From NCBI RefSeq assembly GCF_009669325.1, contig NZ_SZWE01000002.1, forward strand, positions 310,001 to 374,000: 64,000 bases of DNA. Direction: 5' to 3'. Below, in pieces: positions 7,598 to 17,564 of this stretch (position 1 is its first letter; each line of letters starts with the position of its first letter). Below the pieces are notes generated by a model. The model was given only the letters and a program-made list of their open reading frames with translations, did no database searches and was not told the origin of the DNA. A program made the position numbers and the translations under genes. The DNA is from Roseovarius bejariae. GTDB lineage: Bacteria; Pseudomonadota; Alphaproteobacteria; Rhodobacterales; Rhodobacteraceae.

Positions 7598-9648
7598 TGC
7601 CGGGCAAGACTATCTTCAGGACTTTCGCTTGGGCTGGCGCTGTCTGCGTCGGCACGACCCTCGGTGCAGTGGCGCAGCCCTGCGGCACAGCCGCCGATAC
7701 AGACTCAGCCGCCCTTTATCCCTTGCCGCAAGATGCTCAATGGGGATTTGCCGGGCGCGATGGAGAATGGCGCCTCGCGCCCGAGTGGCGACAGGTTAGG
7801 CCCTTCTCGGAAGGTGTCGCGGCCGTCGAAACCGCCGATGGCTGGGGGCTTATCAACCGCGACGGCGCTTATATCGTGGACCCGGGCGCGCAGGATGCCG
7901 ACCGGGTCGTGGTGTCGGGACAGACCTATGCGCTGTCACCGTACAAGCCCATGTCACAGGGATGCAGCGCCGCAACCCCCGTTGATGGGGTTGCCCACTA
8001 TGTCACGGCCAACGGCGATACGTGGACGCCGCCGGGGCTGTCGGACGAACGGGTCCTCGATCTGGGCAGCTTTTCCGAAGGTTTGGCATGGGCGCGCGTG
8101 ACGCGCGGCAAATACTCGGCCGTCGGCTGGATCGACACCAAGGGCGACTGGGTCATCGAGCCTGAATTCGCTGATGGTGGCAACTTCTCGGGCGGGCGCG
8201 CCCCGGCCGCCATGAGCACCGAGAACTGGGGCTACATCGGCCCCGACGGCGATTTGGTCTTCCCCCGCAAATTCATCTTGAAGGCTGCCAGTCGTTACGG
8301 GTCGGACCTCGCGCCGGTGCGATTGGACAATCAGGCCGGCTTCATGGGGGCGGATGACTGGGCCATTCAAGACGTCACCATGTCGGATGGGCGCAAAGTT
8401 GACATCCGCGCCGCCGGGCGCTTTGCCGAGGGTCGTGCGGCGGTTTTGCCCGGGCCCGTCTGGATCAATCCGGAGGGGCAGGTCACGGTTGCGCCGCAGA
8501 CCGGCGCAAGGTTGTCGATCTGTAACGAATCCCGCCTCCCGGCCTACCAGGACGGGTTGTTGCCGCTGGTCGTGGGAAATGGAACGAACATCTGCGGCAA
8601 CACGCCCGAGATACGGTATGAGGGCCCCGGCGATCCACGCAGTGGACCGGCGCAAATGCTCTGGCTGCTGCCTTGGGACAACGACAAGCTGGTATGGCTG
8701 GACCGTGAGGGGCGGACCGTCATCGATTCCGCCGCTTGCCGCCGCGCGCCCGGTACCCTGGCCCTGCCCGTAGAAGCCGACGGCGGCGGGTTGGCCGACG
8801 GGGCCTACAGCATCACCCTGTCTGGCATGGTCGAAGGCGAGTCCGGACCATACCGCGCGGACGCGCCCTGCAACCGCTCTGCGTTCAAGATGGACGGCAA
8901 CACGGCAACGAATGCGAACGGGCCGTGGGCTTTGTCCCTGTCCGGCGAGGGCAACTGGCAGGGCATGCCCGTGAACCTCAGCCTCAGCATCGGCCTGCCC
9001 GCGAGGCTTGGACCGGGTGACCACGCGGTCCAAGATCCGATGAACGATGCAGCCGTGTCTGCCTATTTGTGGATGAGCGTGCAGGACGTCGGCCCAAATG
9101 CAGAGCAACCGGCGACGTATACATCGTCGGGCGGCGGCATGCTGACGCTTGAGAGCCGTGGAGAGGCGATCACCGGCTCTTTCGAAGCAACGATGGTGTC
9201 ACGCGATGCATCGGAGGATACAATCGCGGTCAAGGCCGATTTCAACGCGATTCCCTACACGCGCGGCCCCGAGGTTACCATGGTCGAGACAACCGGCGCC
9301 GTCACAGCACTGGACGAGTCGATGCCCGATGATCCGCTGATCAACTTCTTCACCCCCGCGAATGCCGTCGAGGAAAATGACAGGCTGGTGCTGTCGCTGG
9401 GTAAGTTCGGTCCCAAGCTGGAGCTGGGTTTTCCCACTGGATACAGCGGGGCGTTCACCGCCGGACCCGAGGCTTCGGTGTCGATCTCTTTCGCAGGCGT
9501 GCCTGTTCGCGCCGAGGGCCGCCTTGAGCGCAATGATGGCCGCCTGTCCGGCGACGTTACTGCAAAACTGGACGCGCATGACCAGGTGGACGGCGCAGGC
9601 AGCGTGACGCTGCGCTTCGCCGAGATTCCGATCGAGAACGGCGAATGA
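7597..9648 (+). CDS. Exported WG-repeat protein
   Basis: A 683-residue exported protein. ATG at 7597 overlaps the previous stop (TGATG); a GTG one codon earlier is an alternative. A signal peptide ends near GAVAQPCG. The N-terminal half has several WG-type repeats: QWGFAGRDGEWRLAPEWRQ, GWGLINRDGAYIVDP, VGWIDTKGDWVIEPEF and NWGYIGPDGDLVFPRKF. These beta-rich units usually mediate binding. The C-terminal half (about 400-683) is beta-rich with no family I recognise. Cysteines at the start and middle suggest disulfides. It overlaps the next gene by ATGA. Its role is unknown; by context it probably works with the VWA and protease proteins of this operon. Confidence 0.8.
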   Translation: MPGKTIFRTFAWAGAVCVGTTLGAVAQPCGTAADTDSAALYPLPQDAQWGFAGRDGEWRLAPEWRQVRPFSEGVAAVETADGWGLINRDGAYIVDPGAQDADRVVVSGQTYALSPYKPMSQGCSAATPVDGVAHYVTANGDTWTPPGLSDERVLDLGSFSEGLAWARVTRGKYSAVGWIDTKGDWVIEPEFADGGNFSGGRAPAAMSTENWGYIGPDGDLVFPRKFILKAASRYGSDLAPVRLDNQAGFMGADDWAIQDVTMSDGRKVDIRAAGRFAEGRAAVLPGPVWINPEGQVTVAPQTGARLSICNESRLPAYQDGLLPLVVGNGTNICGNTPEIRYEGPGDPRSGPAQMLWLLPWDNDKLVWLDREGRTVIDSAACRRAPGTLALPVEADGGGLADGAYSITLSGMVEGESGPYRADAPCNRSAFKMDGNTATNANGPWALSLSGEGNWQGMPVNLSLSIGLPARLGPGDHAVQDPMNDAAVSAYLWMSVQDVGPNAEQPATYTSSGGGMLTLESRGEAITGSFEATMVSRDASEDTIAVKADFNAIPYTRGPEVTMVETTGAVTALDESMPDDPLINFFTPANAVEENDRLVLSLGKFGPKLELGFPTGYSGAFTAGPEASVSISFAGVPVRAEGRLERNDGRLSGDVTAKLDAHDQVDGAGSVTLRFAEIPIENGE

Positions 9649-10262
9649 TCCGGGCGGCTCTCCTCGTGCTCGCCCTCCCGACCGCCGTGCAGGCGCAAGG
9701 GCTGGATAGTGTCTACACCAGCTACGACTGGGCCGAGGATTGCCAGATGCTGGCGCAGGACGTGCCGCCGGACGAAGCGGGTATGGGTTTTCAGCTTGTC
9801 TGTCCCGGTCCGAACGGGATGCACCTGATGCTGACCAAGGGCGATGCCCGGATCTCGATGGATTACGGCAGCACGCCCGAATTCGGCCCGTGGGAAAGTT
9901 TCGCGCCATTCAATTCGGTGCACGATACCGTGGAATGGCGCCGACAACCGTTGAACGGCGAAATGCAGCCTTTCGCCACCATCCACCGATGGATCGTCGG
10001 GTCCGCCCAGGATGACCGCGCGCTTCTTATCATCAGCACCGTGGCCACGTCGCCCGGCGCGGAAAGCTGCATGGTGGGCTTTATCGACACCACCAACACG
10101 CCCGACGCCAATGCACTGGCCCGCGAGGTGGCCGATCGTTACGCACCCGGTTTCGTCTGCGGCAACGCCCGGGTGCGGGGATTCGGCTATGTTGCCCTCG
10201 AAACCCCTGTGCCGCGCCGCGTTCCCTCACATCACAACACAGCGACAGGAGACCATCCATGA
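9645..10262 (+). CDS. Small exported protein of unknown function
   Basis: A 205-residue protein with the signal peptide MIRAALLVLALPTAVQAQ. The mature part is about 185 residues, with four cysteines (EDCQ, LVCPG, ESCMV, FVCGN), enough for two disulfides. I recognise no family. It overlaps the genes on both sides by ATGA, indicating tight translational coupling in the exported operon. The C-terminal 20 residues are polar and proline-rich, and the coding end contains the next gene's start region. Confidence 0.7.
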   Translation: MIRAALLVLALPTAVQAQGLDSVYTSYDWAEDCQMLAQDVPPDEAGMGFQLVCPGPNGMHLMLTKGDARISMDYGSTPEFGPWESFAPFNSVHDTVEWRRQPLNGEMQPFATIHRWIVGSAQDDRALLIISTVATSPGAESCMVGFIDTTNTPDANALAREVADRYAPGFVCGNARVRGFGYVALETPVPRRVPSHHNTATGDHP

Positions 10263-10939
10263 TACGCCCCTTTGCCGCCGCCGTCCTGGCCACCCTTGTC
10301 AGCGCCGCGAGTGGCCATGCCGAAGGCCGCATCAGCTTTACCGCCAAGGCCGGAAGCGCCGGTGAGATGACGATGACGGAACGCTGGAAGGGCGATGCCC
10401 TGCGCACCGATATCGAAGGCATGGACGCCTACATGATGATGCGCGACGACACCGTCTATTCGATCATCTCGATGGCGGGGCAGATTACCGTCATGGACCT
10501 CGGACAGATGAAGGATATGCCGGGGGCGGCGTCGGGCCAAGCTCCGACGCAGAATCAATCCGGCGTCGTGTTCCCCGAGACGATCGAAACCGTGCGCGAG
10601 ATCGGCGAGACCCGTGAGATCGCCGGTATTAACGGCGACGTCTACGAGATCGAGTGGATCGACAACAGCGACGAGCCGCAGACAGACACGGCCGTGCTGA
10701 CCGACGATACCCGCCTGCTGGAGCATCAGGCGCTCAAGACGCAACTGGTCCGGACCATCAGCAACGAAGAGCCCAATGCGCTTTTGATCGAGCTTCAGAA
10801 GCGCGGCCTCGCCGCGCTGTCCTTCGGGGATCGCTTTCTGGTTACCGAGGTCGGTGACGATGCCGGGCCCGCCGGCGATTTCGAACTGCCGGCCGAGCCC
10901 GTGGACTTCGGCAACATGATGAATATGGGCAACCAGTGA
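10259..10939 (+). CDS. Exported DUF4412-like protein
   Basis: A 226-residue exported protein with the signal peptide MIRPFAAAVLATLVSAASGHA. The mature sequence runs GRISFTAKAGSAGEMTMTERWKG, then YMMMRDDTVYSIISMAGQITVMDL. This methionine-rich beta pattern resembles DUF4412/LolA-like periplasmic proteins, which bind hydrophobic ligands in some families. That assignment is from pattern only. The C-terminus is acidic and ends in MMNMGNQ. ATGA overlaps the previous gene, and GTGA overlaps the next. Confidence 0.65.
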   Translation: MIRPFAAAVLATLVSAASGHAEGRISFTAKAGSAGEMTMTERWKGDALRTDIEGMDAYMMMRDDTVYSIISMAGQITVMDLGQMKDMPGAASGQAPTQNQSGVVFPETIETVREIGETREIAGINGDVYEIEWIDNSDEPQTDTAVLTDDTRLLEHQALKTQLVRTISNEEPNALLIELQKRGLAALSFGDRFLVTEVGDDAGPAGDFELPAEPVDFGNMMNMGNQ

Positions 10940-13854
10940 GGGACCGGGGCCCACATTACGCTGGTCTCGTCCGCCGAGGGGCAATGGCGCTGGCCCTGTG
11001 CCTGGCCGCACTGCCGCTGCATGCGCAAGACACCTGCGGCCCCGAAGACCCGCCGCCGGTCCCGCTGTGCTCGGTCGGCGGCATGATAGAGGCGGTCAAC
11101 CCGGAACACACCCTCGATGTTTTCGGCAACCTCAACCCGGACGCCTTTTCTGGCGGTGCGAATGCCGATTTGATGCCGGGCCAGGCCAGTCTGACCCTGT
11201 CCGGCGGGATCAGCGCGGGCGGCGCGGCCTGTGCGCGCCATGTTGCGGCCAAGCGCATAGGGGGAACACGCGGCGTGCCTGGTCTCGACCAGGGGGCGGT
11301 CGATTTCATCGAGGAGATGTCGGGCGAAGACATAAATGTTCCGCAGGCCAGCGGCGGCACACGGCGTGCGGTCTTCGACATATTCAGCCCCAACCTGATC
11401 TCGTACCAGGGTGGCGGCCTCGGGCAACCGCTTGGGTATCGGCATGGCGGTGTCGGTGGCTGGCCGCGAAACAGCGGTGCGCATTTGACCATCGCGCTGA
11501 CCGATGCCGGGCCGGGCGATCTGCGGGCCGGTCAAAGCTACGAGGCGCGCGCCGTCGGCAGCGATGGAGACGGCGATCCGGCGGATATATTTACCGCCTG
11601 GACCGGGCAGATCCGCCCGCGACCATATTCGCCGCCGAATGACGAAGAGCAACGCCGCGAACAGGAATTGGAAAAGCGCACCTGCCACGCCTTGCGCGAA
11701 GCGTTTCTGGAGACCCTCGACCAATCAGCCGTCCCGCTGGATGCGACAGTGGGACGGCAGGCCAGAGACATGGATTGCGATATGGATGGCGTCGGGCAAG
11801 CGGGCACCCGTACGCAGGCCGCCGGGGGCACCCTGTCGGGTATGGTCCATATCGAGCGGATCACAGACAGCAAGGTGATCGGTCGGTTCGATCTCTCGGG
11901 TACGGCCCGGATCGAACGCGAGCGACGGACATGGAGCCCCCGAGGCCCCGGCCGGGTCGATATCGACAGCGACGACGGCGACGAAGCCTTGCGCGTGACC
12001 GGGCGGTTCGCGGCACCAAACATGCGCAACATGGGCTTTGCCCACCCCGGTCTTGAAGTCGCCCAAGCGCCTTCGGATGGCGCCGCCTCGACCGCGGAAC
12101 TGCGCCTGATCGCGCACCGGCCCGCCCGCGACGAAAAGAACCTCCCCTGGGATGACCCGGGCATCCGACTCACCTTCGACCGTCCGCTCGACCCGGCTTC
12201 GGTCACGCCTGCGGCCATCAAGCTGGAATTCGGTCTGGCCAACGGCCAGGGCGGCACCGTCATGGCCCCGATCAAGACCCGCCCGCGCCTGGCGGGCAGC
12301 GATACCGTGGTCGTCACACCGCAAGACCCGATGCGGGACGGAGTGCGCTACCGGGTGACGGTTCGCGCAGGACCGTCCGGCATAAGGGGTGCGGAAGGCG
12401 AACAGATGGCTGTCGATCAGGCATGGGGCTTCGAAACGATGGTCGATCTGGATGACAACGAATTCATGAACACAGGGCTTGCATCGCATCTCGATTGGCG
12501 TGAAGGCGTGGAAAGCGACACCATCCAGGTCGCGACAAACGCACCGTTGGTCCGCGGCAAACCCGCCGCCATCCGCATTTATCCCAAGTGGCGCCCCGAT
12601 CCGCAGATCGCTCCGGGCTGGCAGGTGACAGAGTTCAGGGCCCATGTCCGGGCGCGCCCGGCCTTCGACCCGGAGGCGCCGCTGCTCGTGCCCGAGCGCC
12701 GCGATCTACGCCTCCGCCGGCCGGATATGTTCACCGACGAGGAACGCCGCAAAGGCGAAAACAGCGTTACTTTGTTTGGCTGGACCCCCGAATACGAAGA
12801 AATCGCGGCATTGCGCGCCGAGATCGAACCGGTCCGCGACTGCGAGGAGTCTCCCCGAGTCTTCTCCGGGGTGGAGTCGCTGGACTGGGATCCGCTCGAC
12901 CGCGACCTGTCGCTTGGATATGTCTTCGCCGAAGTCGGCCCCTGGGCCGATGGTGTGCCCCCCGGGCGTCGCCAGGAAGGCGCGCAGGCCGCACAGTCAG
13001 CCGAGACCTTCATCGAACAACTCTTCCCGGTAGGCGAAGCGCGGATCGAACCGGGACCCGCCGTGCCCTTCTCTCCCGATTTCGCGGAGGACCTTGCGGC
13101 CACCATACGCGAAATCGCCATGGCCGAGTCGCTGGCCGGCACTCTGGACGACTCCGTACCGGAGGACTGGCTGGACTCGCTTGACGCCTATGACGGCAAC
13201 AGCATGTCACTCCTGCGCGCGGCCAAAGGCGCGCTCAGCGGCATTGGCCTCGCCGATCCGCTCTACCGCCGTGGCGATATCCGGCGCACGATCCTGCGCC
13301 ACGCGCACGACGCATTGAACGCGGCTGGCGCCTATGGCGATTTCGATGCGGTCGTCGTGTTCATGCCCTATGACTGGCTGCAACTGCTTGGCGTGGCGAA
13401 CTGGGACATCGGCCCGCGATTCATGTGGCCCGATGTTGACCAGCCAATCACCTTCACTAGGCCAGTCATCGGCATGAGCCTCACCGGACCGGACAGCGGC
13501 AAACCCGGGATTCCATCGCTCGGGACAATCACCCACGAGGTCGGGCACGTCTTCGGGCTGGAACACCGCCCCGCTGTCGCGACCGCCGCCGAACGCAGCC
13601 GTGTCTGCGACGCGCTGGAAGGTACGCTCATGGACGGGATCGAGGGTTTGCGGATCGCCCCAAGCGGCGGCCGTGGCGCGGTCAAGTCTTCCGAAGACGG
13701 GAACGCGGAAAAGAAAGGGGAACTCCTGTCGCTGATGTTCCCCTGCGCACGAGGCGCGAAGCCAAGCCTGTTCATCATGCAGGACCACTACGCGAAACTG
13801 CTCGAAAACTTACGCCCGGGCGCATTTCAGGTGCCGCTGCGCGGCGCGCCGTAG
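10936..13854 (+). CDS. Large exported metzincin-like zinc metalloprotease with Ig-like domain
   Basis: A 972-residue exported protein, last gene of the operon. GTG at 10936 overlaps the previous stop. The signal peptide ends near LPLHAQ. Residues about 390-500 look like a bacterial Ig-like (Big_5) domain: IRLTFDRPLDPASVTPAAIK followed by YRVTVRAGPSGIRG. The zinc site is HEVGHVFGLEH (H867, E868, H871, H877), the full HExxHxxGxxH metzincin motif. Candidate Met-turns follow in GTLMDGI (M899) and SLMFPC (M934). Eight cysteines fit disulfide bonding. It is likely secreted or periplasmic and able to cut protein. I cannot place it in a named metzincin family. Substrate and maturation are unknown; other operon members could be targets or partners. 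Confidence 0.82.
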   Translation: MRDRGPHYAGLVRRGAMALALCLAALPLHAQDTCGPEDPPPVPLCSVGGMIEAVNPEHTLDVFGNLNPDAFSGGANADLMPGQASLTLSGGISAGGAACARHVAAKRIGGTRGVPGLDQGAVDFIEEMSGEDINVPQASGGTRRAVFDIFSPNLISYQGGGLGQPLGYRHGGVGGWPRNSGAHLTIALTDAGPGDLRAGQSYEARAVGSDGDGDPADIFTAWTGQIRPRPYSPPNDEEQRREQELEKRTCHALREAFLETLDQSAVPLDATVGRQARDMDCDMDGVGQAGTRTQAAGGTLSGMVHIERITDSKVIGRFDLSGTARIERERRTWSPRGPGRVDIDSDDGDEALRVTGRFAAPNMRNMGFAHPGLEVAQAPSDGAASTAELRLIAHRPARDEKNLPWDDPGIRLTFDRPLDPASVTPAAIKLEFGLANGQGGTVMAPIKTRPRLAGSDTVVVTPQDPMRDGVRYRVTVRAGPSGIRGAEGEQMAVDQAWGFETMVDLDDNEFMNTGLASHLDWREGVESDTIQVATNAPLVRGKPAAIRIYPKWRPDPQIAPGWQVTEFRAHVRARPAFDPEAPLLVPERRDLRLRRPDMFTDEERRKGENSVTLFGWTPEYEEIAALRAEIEPVRDCEESPRVFSGVESLDWDPLDRDLSLGYVFAEVGPWADGVPPGRRQEGAQAAQSAETFIEQLFPVGEARIEPGPAVPFSPDFAEDLAATIREIAMAESLAGTLDDSVPEDWLDSLDAYDGNSMSLLRAAKGALSGIGLADPLYRRGDIRRTILRHAHDALNAAGAYGDFDAVVVFMPYDWLQLLGVANWDIGPRFMWPDVDQPITFTRPVIGMSLTGPDSGKPGIPSLGTITHEVGHVFGLEHRPAVATAAERSRVCDALEGTLMDGIEGLRIAPSGGRGAVKSSEDGNAEKKGELLSLMFPCARGAKPSLFIMQDHYAKLLENLRPGAFQVPLRGAP

Positions 13855-14093
13855 CTGCCCGGAGAAATGAGGCGGCACTCGCTCGCGATCCCGCTCGTTC
13901 TCATCTCCCTTGGCATCGAAAAAGCGGGTTCTCAGCCGCAACACCCCGAAAGCCGATGACAGCAGGCAACTTTGCAAGGCACGCTCTCTGCATAGCCGAC
14001 ATTAACAATACGCTGCTCGGCGAAAAAAGGGGCGGCTCAGCGCGCATCCTGCGGGTCTCGACCTGACGATTTCTGGCCCGCGTCACAATTGGC

Positions 14094-14122
14094 AAGGCCC
14101 CGAGGCATCCCCCGGGGCCTTT
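14094..14122 (-). terminator. Terminator-like hairpin downstream of pyc
   Basis: AAGGCCCCG and CGGGGCCTT form a 9-bp perfect stem around an 11-base loop, five bases after the pyruvate carboxylase stop on the minus strand. There is no long T tract. It also faces the convergent metzincin gene. Confidence 0.6.
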
Positions 14123-14126
14123 GCGA

Positions 14127-17100
14127 TTACTCGAACTCGACCAGAAGATCCTTGGCGTCGATCTGCCCGCCGGGTTGGACATGCACGGCCTTGACCGTGG
14201 CGTCGCGTTCGGCGTGGATGCCGGTTTCCATCTTCATCGCCTCGATGGTCAGCAGCATGTCGCCTTCCTTGACCGTCTGGCCCGCGCTGACCACGACGCT
14301 TGCCACCACGCCGGGCATCGGCGCGCCGACGTGATCGGGGTTGCCGCTTTCGGCCTTGGGCCGGGCGGCGGTTTCGGCCTTGACCTTGCGGTCGGGCACG
14401 CGGATCACACGGGGTTGACCGTTGAGCTCGAAAAAGACCTTCACGTCGCCTTCTTCCGATGTTTCGCCGACGGTTTGCAGGCGGATTTCGAGGATCTTGC
14501 CAGGGTCGATCTCGGCCGAGATTTCCTCGCCCGGTTCCATCCCGTAGAAGAAGGTCCGTGTGGGCAGGGTACGCACCGGGCCGTACATCCGGTGGCGGCC
14601 CATGTAATCGAGGAAAACCTTGGGATACATCAGGTACCCGTTGAGGTCTTCGTTATCCACCGCCTTGCCTTCGAGTTGGTCGACAAGGTCTTGTCGGGCG
14701 CCTTCAAGGTCGACCGGCTCAAGGTGTTTGCCGGGGCGTTCGGTGTTGGGCTTTTCGTCCTTGAGCACTTTCTTGACGATGCTCTCGGGGAAGCCGCCCG
14801 GCGGTTGGCCCAGATTGCCGCGCATCATGTCGATCACGGAGTCGGGGAAGGCCACGTCGGTTTCGGGGTCTTCGACCTGCTCGCGCGTGAGGCCTTGGGA
14901 GACCATCATCAGCGCCATGTCGCCCACCACCTTGGACGAGGGGGTGACCTTGACGATATCACCGAACATCTGGTTCACGTCGGCATAGGTTTTCGCCACT
15001 TCGGGCCAGCGATCTTCAAGGCCAAGCGAGCGCGCCTGCGCCTTGAGGTTGGTGAATTGCCCGCCGGGCATTTCGTGCAGGTAGACCTCGGACGCGGGGG
15101 CGGCGAGGCCGGATTCGAACGCCACGTATTGGGCGCGGACGTGTTCCCAGTAGTTGGAAATCTCGCGGATGCGTTCGATGTCCAGCCCGGTGTCGCGCCT
15201 GGTGTGCATCAGGGCCTCGGTGATGGAGCCGAGGCAGGGTTGCGAGGTGCCGCCCGAGAAGGCATCCATGGCCGCGTCCACCGCATCGACGCCCGCCTCG
15301 GAGGCGGCGAGGATGGTCGCCCCGGCGATGCCGGAGGTGTCGTGGGTGTGGAAGTGGACAGGAATGTCCAGCTCGTCCTTGAGCGCCTTGACCAGTTGCG
15401 TGGCGGCGGCGGGTTTCAGCAGGCCCGCCATGTCCTTGAGGCCGAGGATATGCGCGCCCGCGGCTTGCAGGTCTTTTGCCATGCCGACGTAGTATTTCAG
15501 GTCGTACTTGGCGCGGTCCGGGTCGAGGATATCGCCGGTATAACAAATCGTGCCTTCGCAGATCTTGCCCGAGTCGATCACCGCATCCATGGCGACGCGC
15601 ATGTTATCCACCCAGTTGAGGCTGTCGAAGACGCGGAAAACGTCGACGCCGGTGTCCGCGGCTTGCCGGACGAATTCCTGCACCACGTTGTCGGGGTAGT
15701 TGGTGTAGCCCACGCCGTTGGAGGCACGCAAAAGCATCTGCGTCAGCAGGTTGGGCATGGCGGCGCGCAGGTCGCGCAGGCGTTGCCACGGGCATTCCTG
15801 CAAGAAGCGGTAGGCCACGTCGAAAGTGGCGCCGCCCCAGCATTCGACGCTGAAGAGTTGGGAGAGGTTGGCCGCATAGGCGGGCGCCACCTTGACCATG
15901 TCGATCGAGCGCATGCGGGTCGCCAGAAGCGATTGGTGACCGTCGCGCATTGTGGTGTCGGTCAGAAGCAGGCGGTCCTGATCGAGCATCCAGTCGGCCA
16001 CGGCCTTGGCGCCCTTGTCGTCCAGCAGGGTCTTGGTGCCGGGGGCCGGATCGGCGATGAGCTTCGGTGGGCGGGGCGGTTTGACGTCGGCGGGCTTGGC
16101 ACGGCCCGTGGTTTCGGGGTGCCCGTTCACCGTGATGTCGGCGATATAGGTCAGAACCTTGGTACCCCGGTCGCGGCGCTTGGAGAAATTGAAAAGCTCG
16201 GGTGTCTCGTCGATGAACTTGGTGGTGTATTCGTTGCTCAGGAAGGTGGGGTGCTTGAGCAGGTTTTCGACGAAGTTGATGTTGGTCGACACGCCGCGAA
16301 TACGGAATTCGCGCAGGGCGCGGTCCATCCGGGCGATGGCCGCCTCGGGGGTTTGGGCGTGGGCCGTGACCTTGGTCAGCAGGCTGTCGTAATACCGCGT
16401 GATGACCCCGCCGGAATAGGCAGTACCGCCATCCAGCCGGATACCCATGCCGGTGGCCGAACGGTAGGCGGTGATGCGGCCATAATCGGGGATGAAGTTG
16501 TTGAGCGGGTCTTCGGTGGTGATCCGGGTTTGCAGGGCGTGACCGTTCAGGGTGACGGCTTTCTGATCGGGCTTGCCGGTGGCCTCTTGTATGGTTTTGC
16601 CCTCGGCAATCTTGATCTGGGCCTGCACAATGTCGATGCCGGTCACTTCCTCGGTGACGGTATGTTCGACCTGTACGCGGGGGTTCACCTCGATGAAGTA
16701 GAAATTGCCGGATTCCATATCCATCAGGAATTCGACGGTGCCGGCGCATTCGTAATTGACGTGCTTGCAGATCTTGTAGCCCAGCTGGCATAGTTCTTCG
16801 CGCTGGTCATCGGACAGGTAGGGCGCGGGGGCGCGTTCCACGACCTTCTGGTTGCGCCGCTGGACCGAGCAGTCGCGCTCGTAAAGATGGTACATGGCCC
16901 CGTGCTTGTCGCCGAGAATCTGAACCTCGACGTGGCGGGCGCGGGTGATCATCTTTTCCAGGTAACCTTCGCCGTTGCCGAAGGCGGCTTCGGCCTCGCG
17001 GCGGCCTTCCATGACCTTTTCGGCCAGTTCCTCGGGCTTGAGAATCGGGCGCATACCGCGGCCACCGCCGCCCCAGCTTGCCTTGAGCATGAGCGGGTAG

Positions 17101-17564
17101 CCGATCTCGGACGCCTCCTTGGCGATGGCCTCCATGTCGTCGCCCAGAACCTCGGTGGCGGGGATCACGGGCACGCCCGCCTCGATCGCGACCTTGCGGG
17201 CGCTGGCCTTGTCGCCCAAGGCGCGCATGGTTTCGGCCTTGGGGCCGATGAAGGTGATGCCGTTTTCGGTGCAGGCATCCACGAAATCGGGGTTTTCCGA
17301 CAGCAGGCCATAGCCGGGGTGGATGGCGTCGGCGCCCGATTCCCTGGCAACGCGGATGATTTCCTCGATCGAGAGATATGCGGCAACCGGGCCCATGCCT
17401 TCGCCGATGCGGTAAGCCTCGTCGGCCTTGAAACGGTGCAGGCCCAGTTTGTCCTCTTCTGCGAAGACGGCGACGGTGCGTTTGCCCATTTCATTGGCGG
17501 CACGCATGATGCGGATGGCAATTTCGCCGCGGTTCGCGATCAGGATTTTCTTGAAGTCAGCCAC
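14127..17564 (-). CDS. pyc: Pyruvate carboxylase
   Basis: Biotin-dependent, ATP-driven carboxylation of pyruvate to oxaloacetate, the anaplerotic reaction feeding the TCA cycle. The product is 1145 residues, the normal length for the single-chain enzyme. Domains in order: biotin carboxylase (about 1-455, starting DFKKILIANRGEIAIRIMRA, with ATP-grasp MLKASWGGGGRGMR), carboxyltransferase (about 540-810, with TMRDGHQSLLATRMRS), PYC linker, and biotinyl carrier (EAMKMET; the Lys carries biotin). GTG at 17564 is chosen because VADFKKIL matches the family N-terminus and AAGGGGG lies upstream; the frame extends further without family similarity. It is a single transcription unit on the minus strand. 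Confidence 0.96.
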   Translation of the reverse strand: MADFKKILIANRGEIAIRIMRAANEMGKRTVAVFAEEDKLGLHRFKADEAYRIGEGMGPVAAYLSIEEIIRVARESGADAIHPGYGLLSENPDFVDACTENGITFIGPKAETMRALGDKASARKVAIEAGVPVIPATEVLGDDMEAIAKEASEIGYPLMLKASWGGGGRGMRPILKPEELAEKVMEGRREAEAAFGNGEGYLEKMITRARHVEVQILGDKHGAMYHLYERDCSVQRRNQKVVERAPAPYLSDDQREELCQLGYKICKHVNYECAGTVEFLMDMESGNFYFIEVNPRVQVEHTVTEEVTGIDIVQAQIKIAEGKTIQEATGKPDQKAVTLNGHALQTRITTEDPLNNFIPDYGRITAYRSATGMGIRLDGGTAYSGGVITRYYDSLLTKVTAHAQTPEAAIARMDRALREFRIRGVSTNINFVENLLKHPTFLSNEYTTKFIDETPELFNFSKRRDRGTKVLTYIADITVNGHPETTGRAKPADVKPPRPPKLIADPAPGTKTLLDDKGAKAVADWMLDQDRLLLTDTTMRDGHQSLLATRMRSIDMVKVAPAYAANLSQLFSVECWGGATFDVAYRFLQECPWQRLRDLRAAMPNLLTQMLLRASNGVGYTNYPDNVVQEFVRQAADTGVDVFRVFDSLNWVDNMRVAMDAVIDSGKICEGTICYTGDILDPDRAKYDLKYYVGMAKDLQAAGAHILGLKDMAGLLKPAAATQLVKALKDELDIPVHFHTHDTSGIAGATILAASEAGVDAVDAAMDAFSGGTSQPCLGSITEALMHTRRDTGLDIERIREISNYWEHVRAQYVAFESGLAAPASEVYLHEMPGGQFTNLKAQARSLGLEDRWPEVAKTYADVNQMFGDIVKVTPSSKVVGDMALMMVSQGLTREQVEDPETDVAFPDSVIDMMRGNLGQPPGGFPESIVKKVLKDEKPNTERPGKHLEPVDLEGARQDLVDQLEGKAVDNEDLNGYLMYPKVFLDYMGRHRMYGPVRTLPTRTFFYGMEPGEEISAEIDPGKILEIRLQTVGETSEEGDVKVFFELNGQPRVIRVPDRKVKAETAARPKAESGNPDHVGAPMPGVVASVVVSAGQTVKEGDMLLTIEAMKMETGIHAERDATVKAVHVQPGGQIDAKDLLVEFE

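Noticed and set aside
14121-16793. 890-residue open frame on the plus strand opposite pyruvate carboxylase
   Set aside because: It is a reverse-strand shadow of GC-rich codons: histidine-, valine- and glycine-rich with no motif, while the minus strand encodes an intact Pyc.
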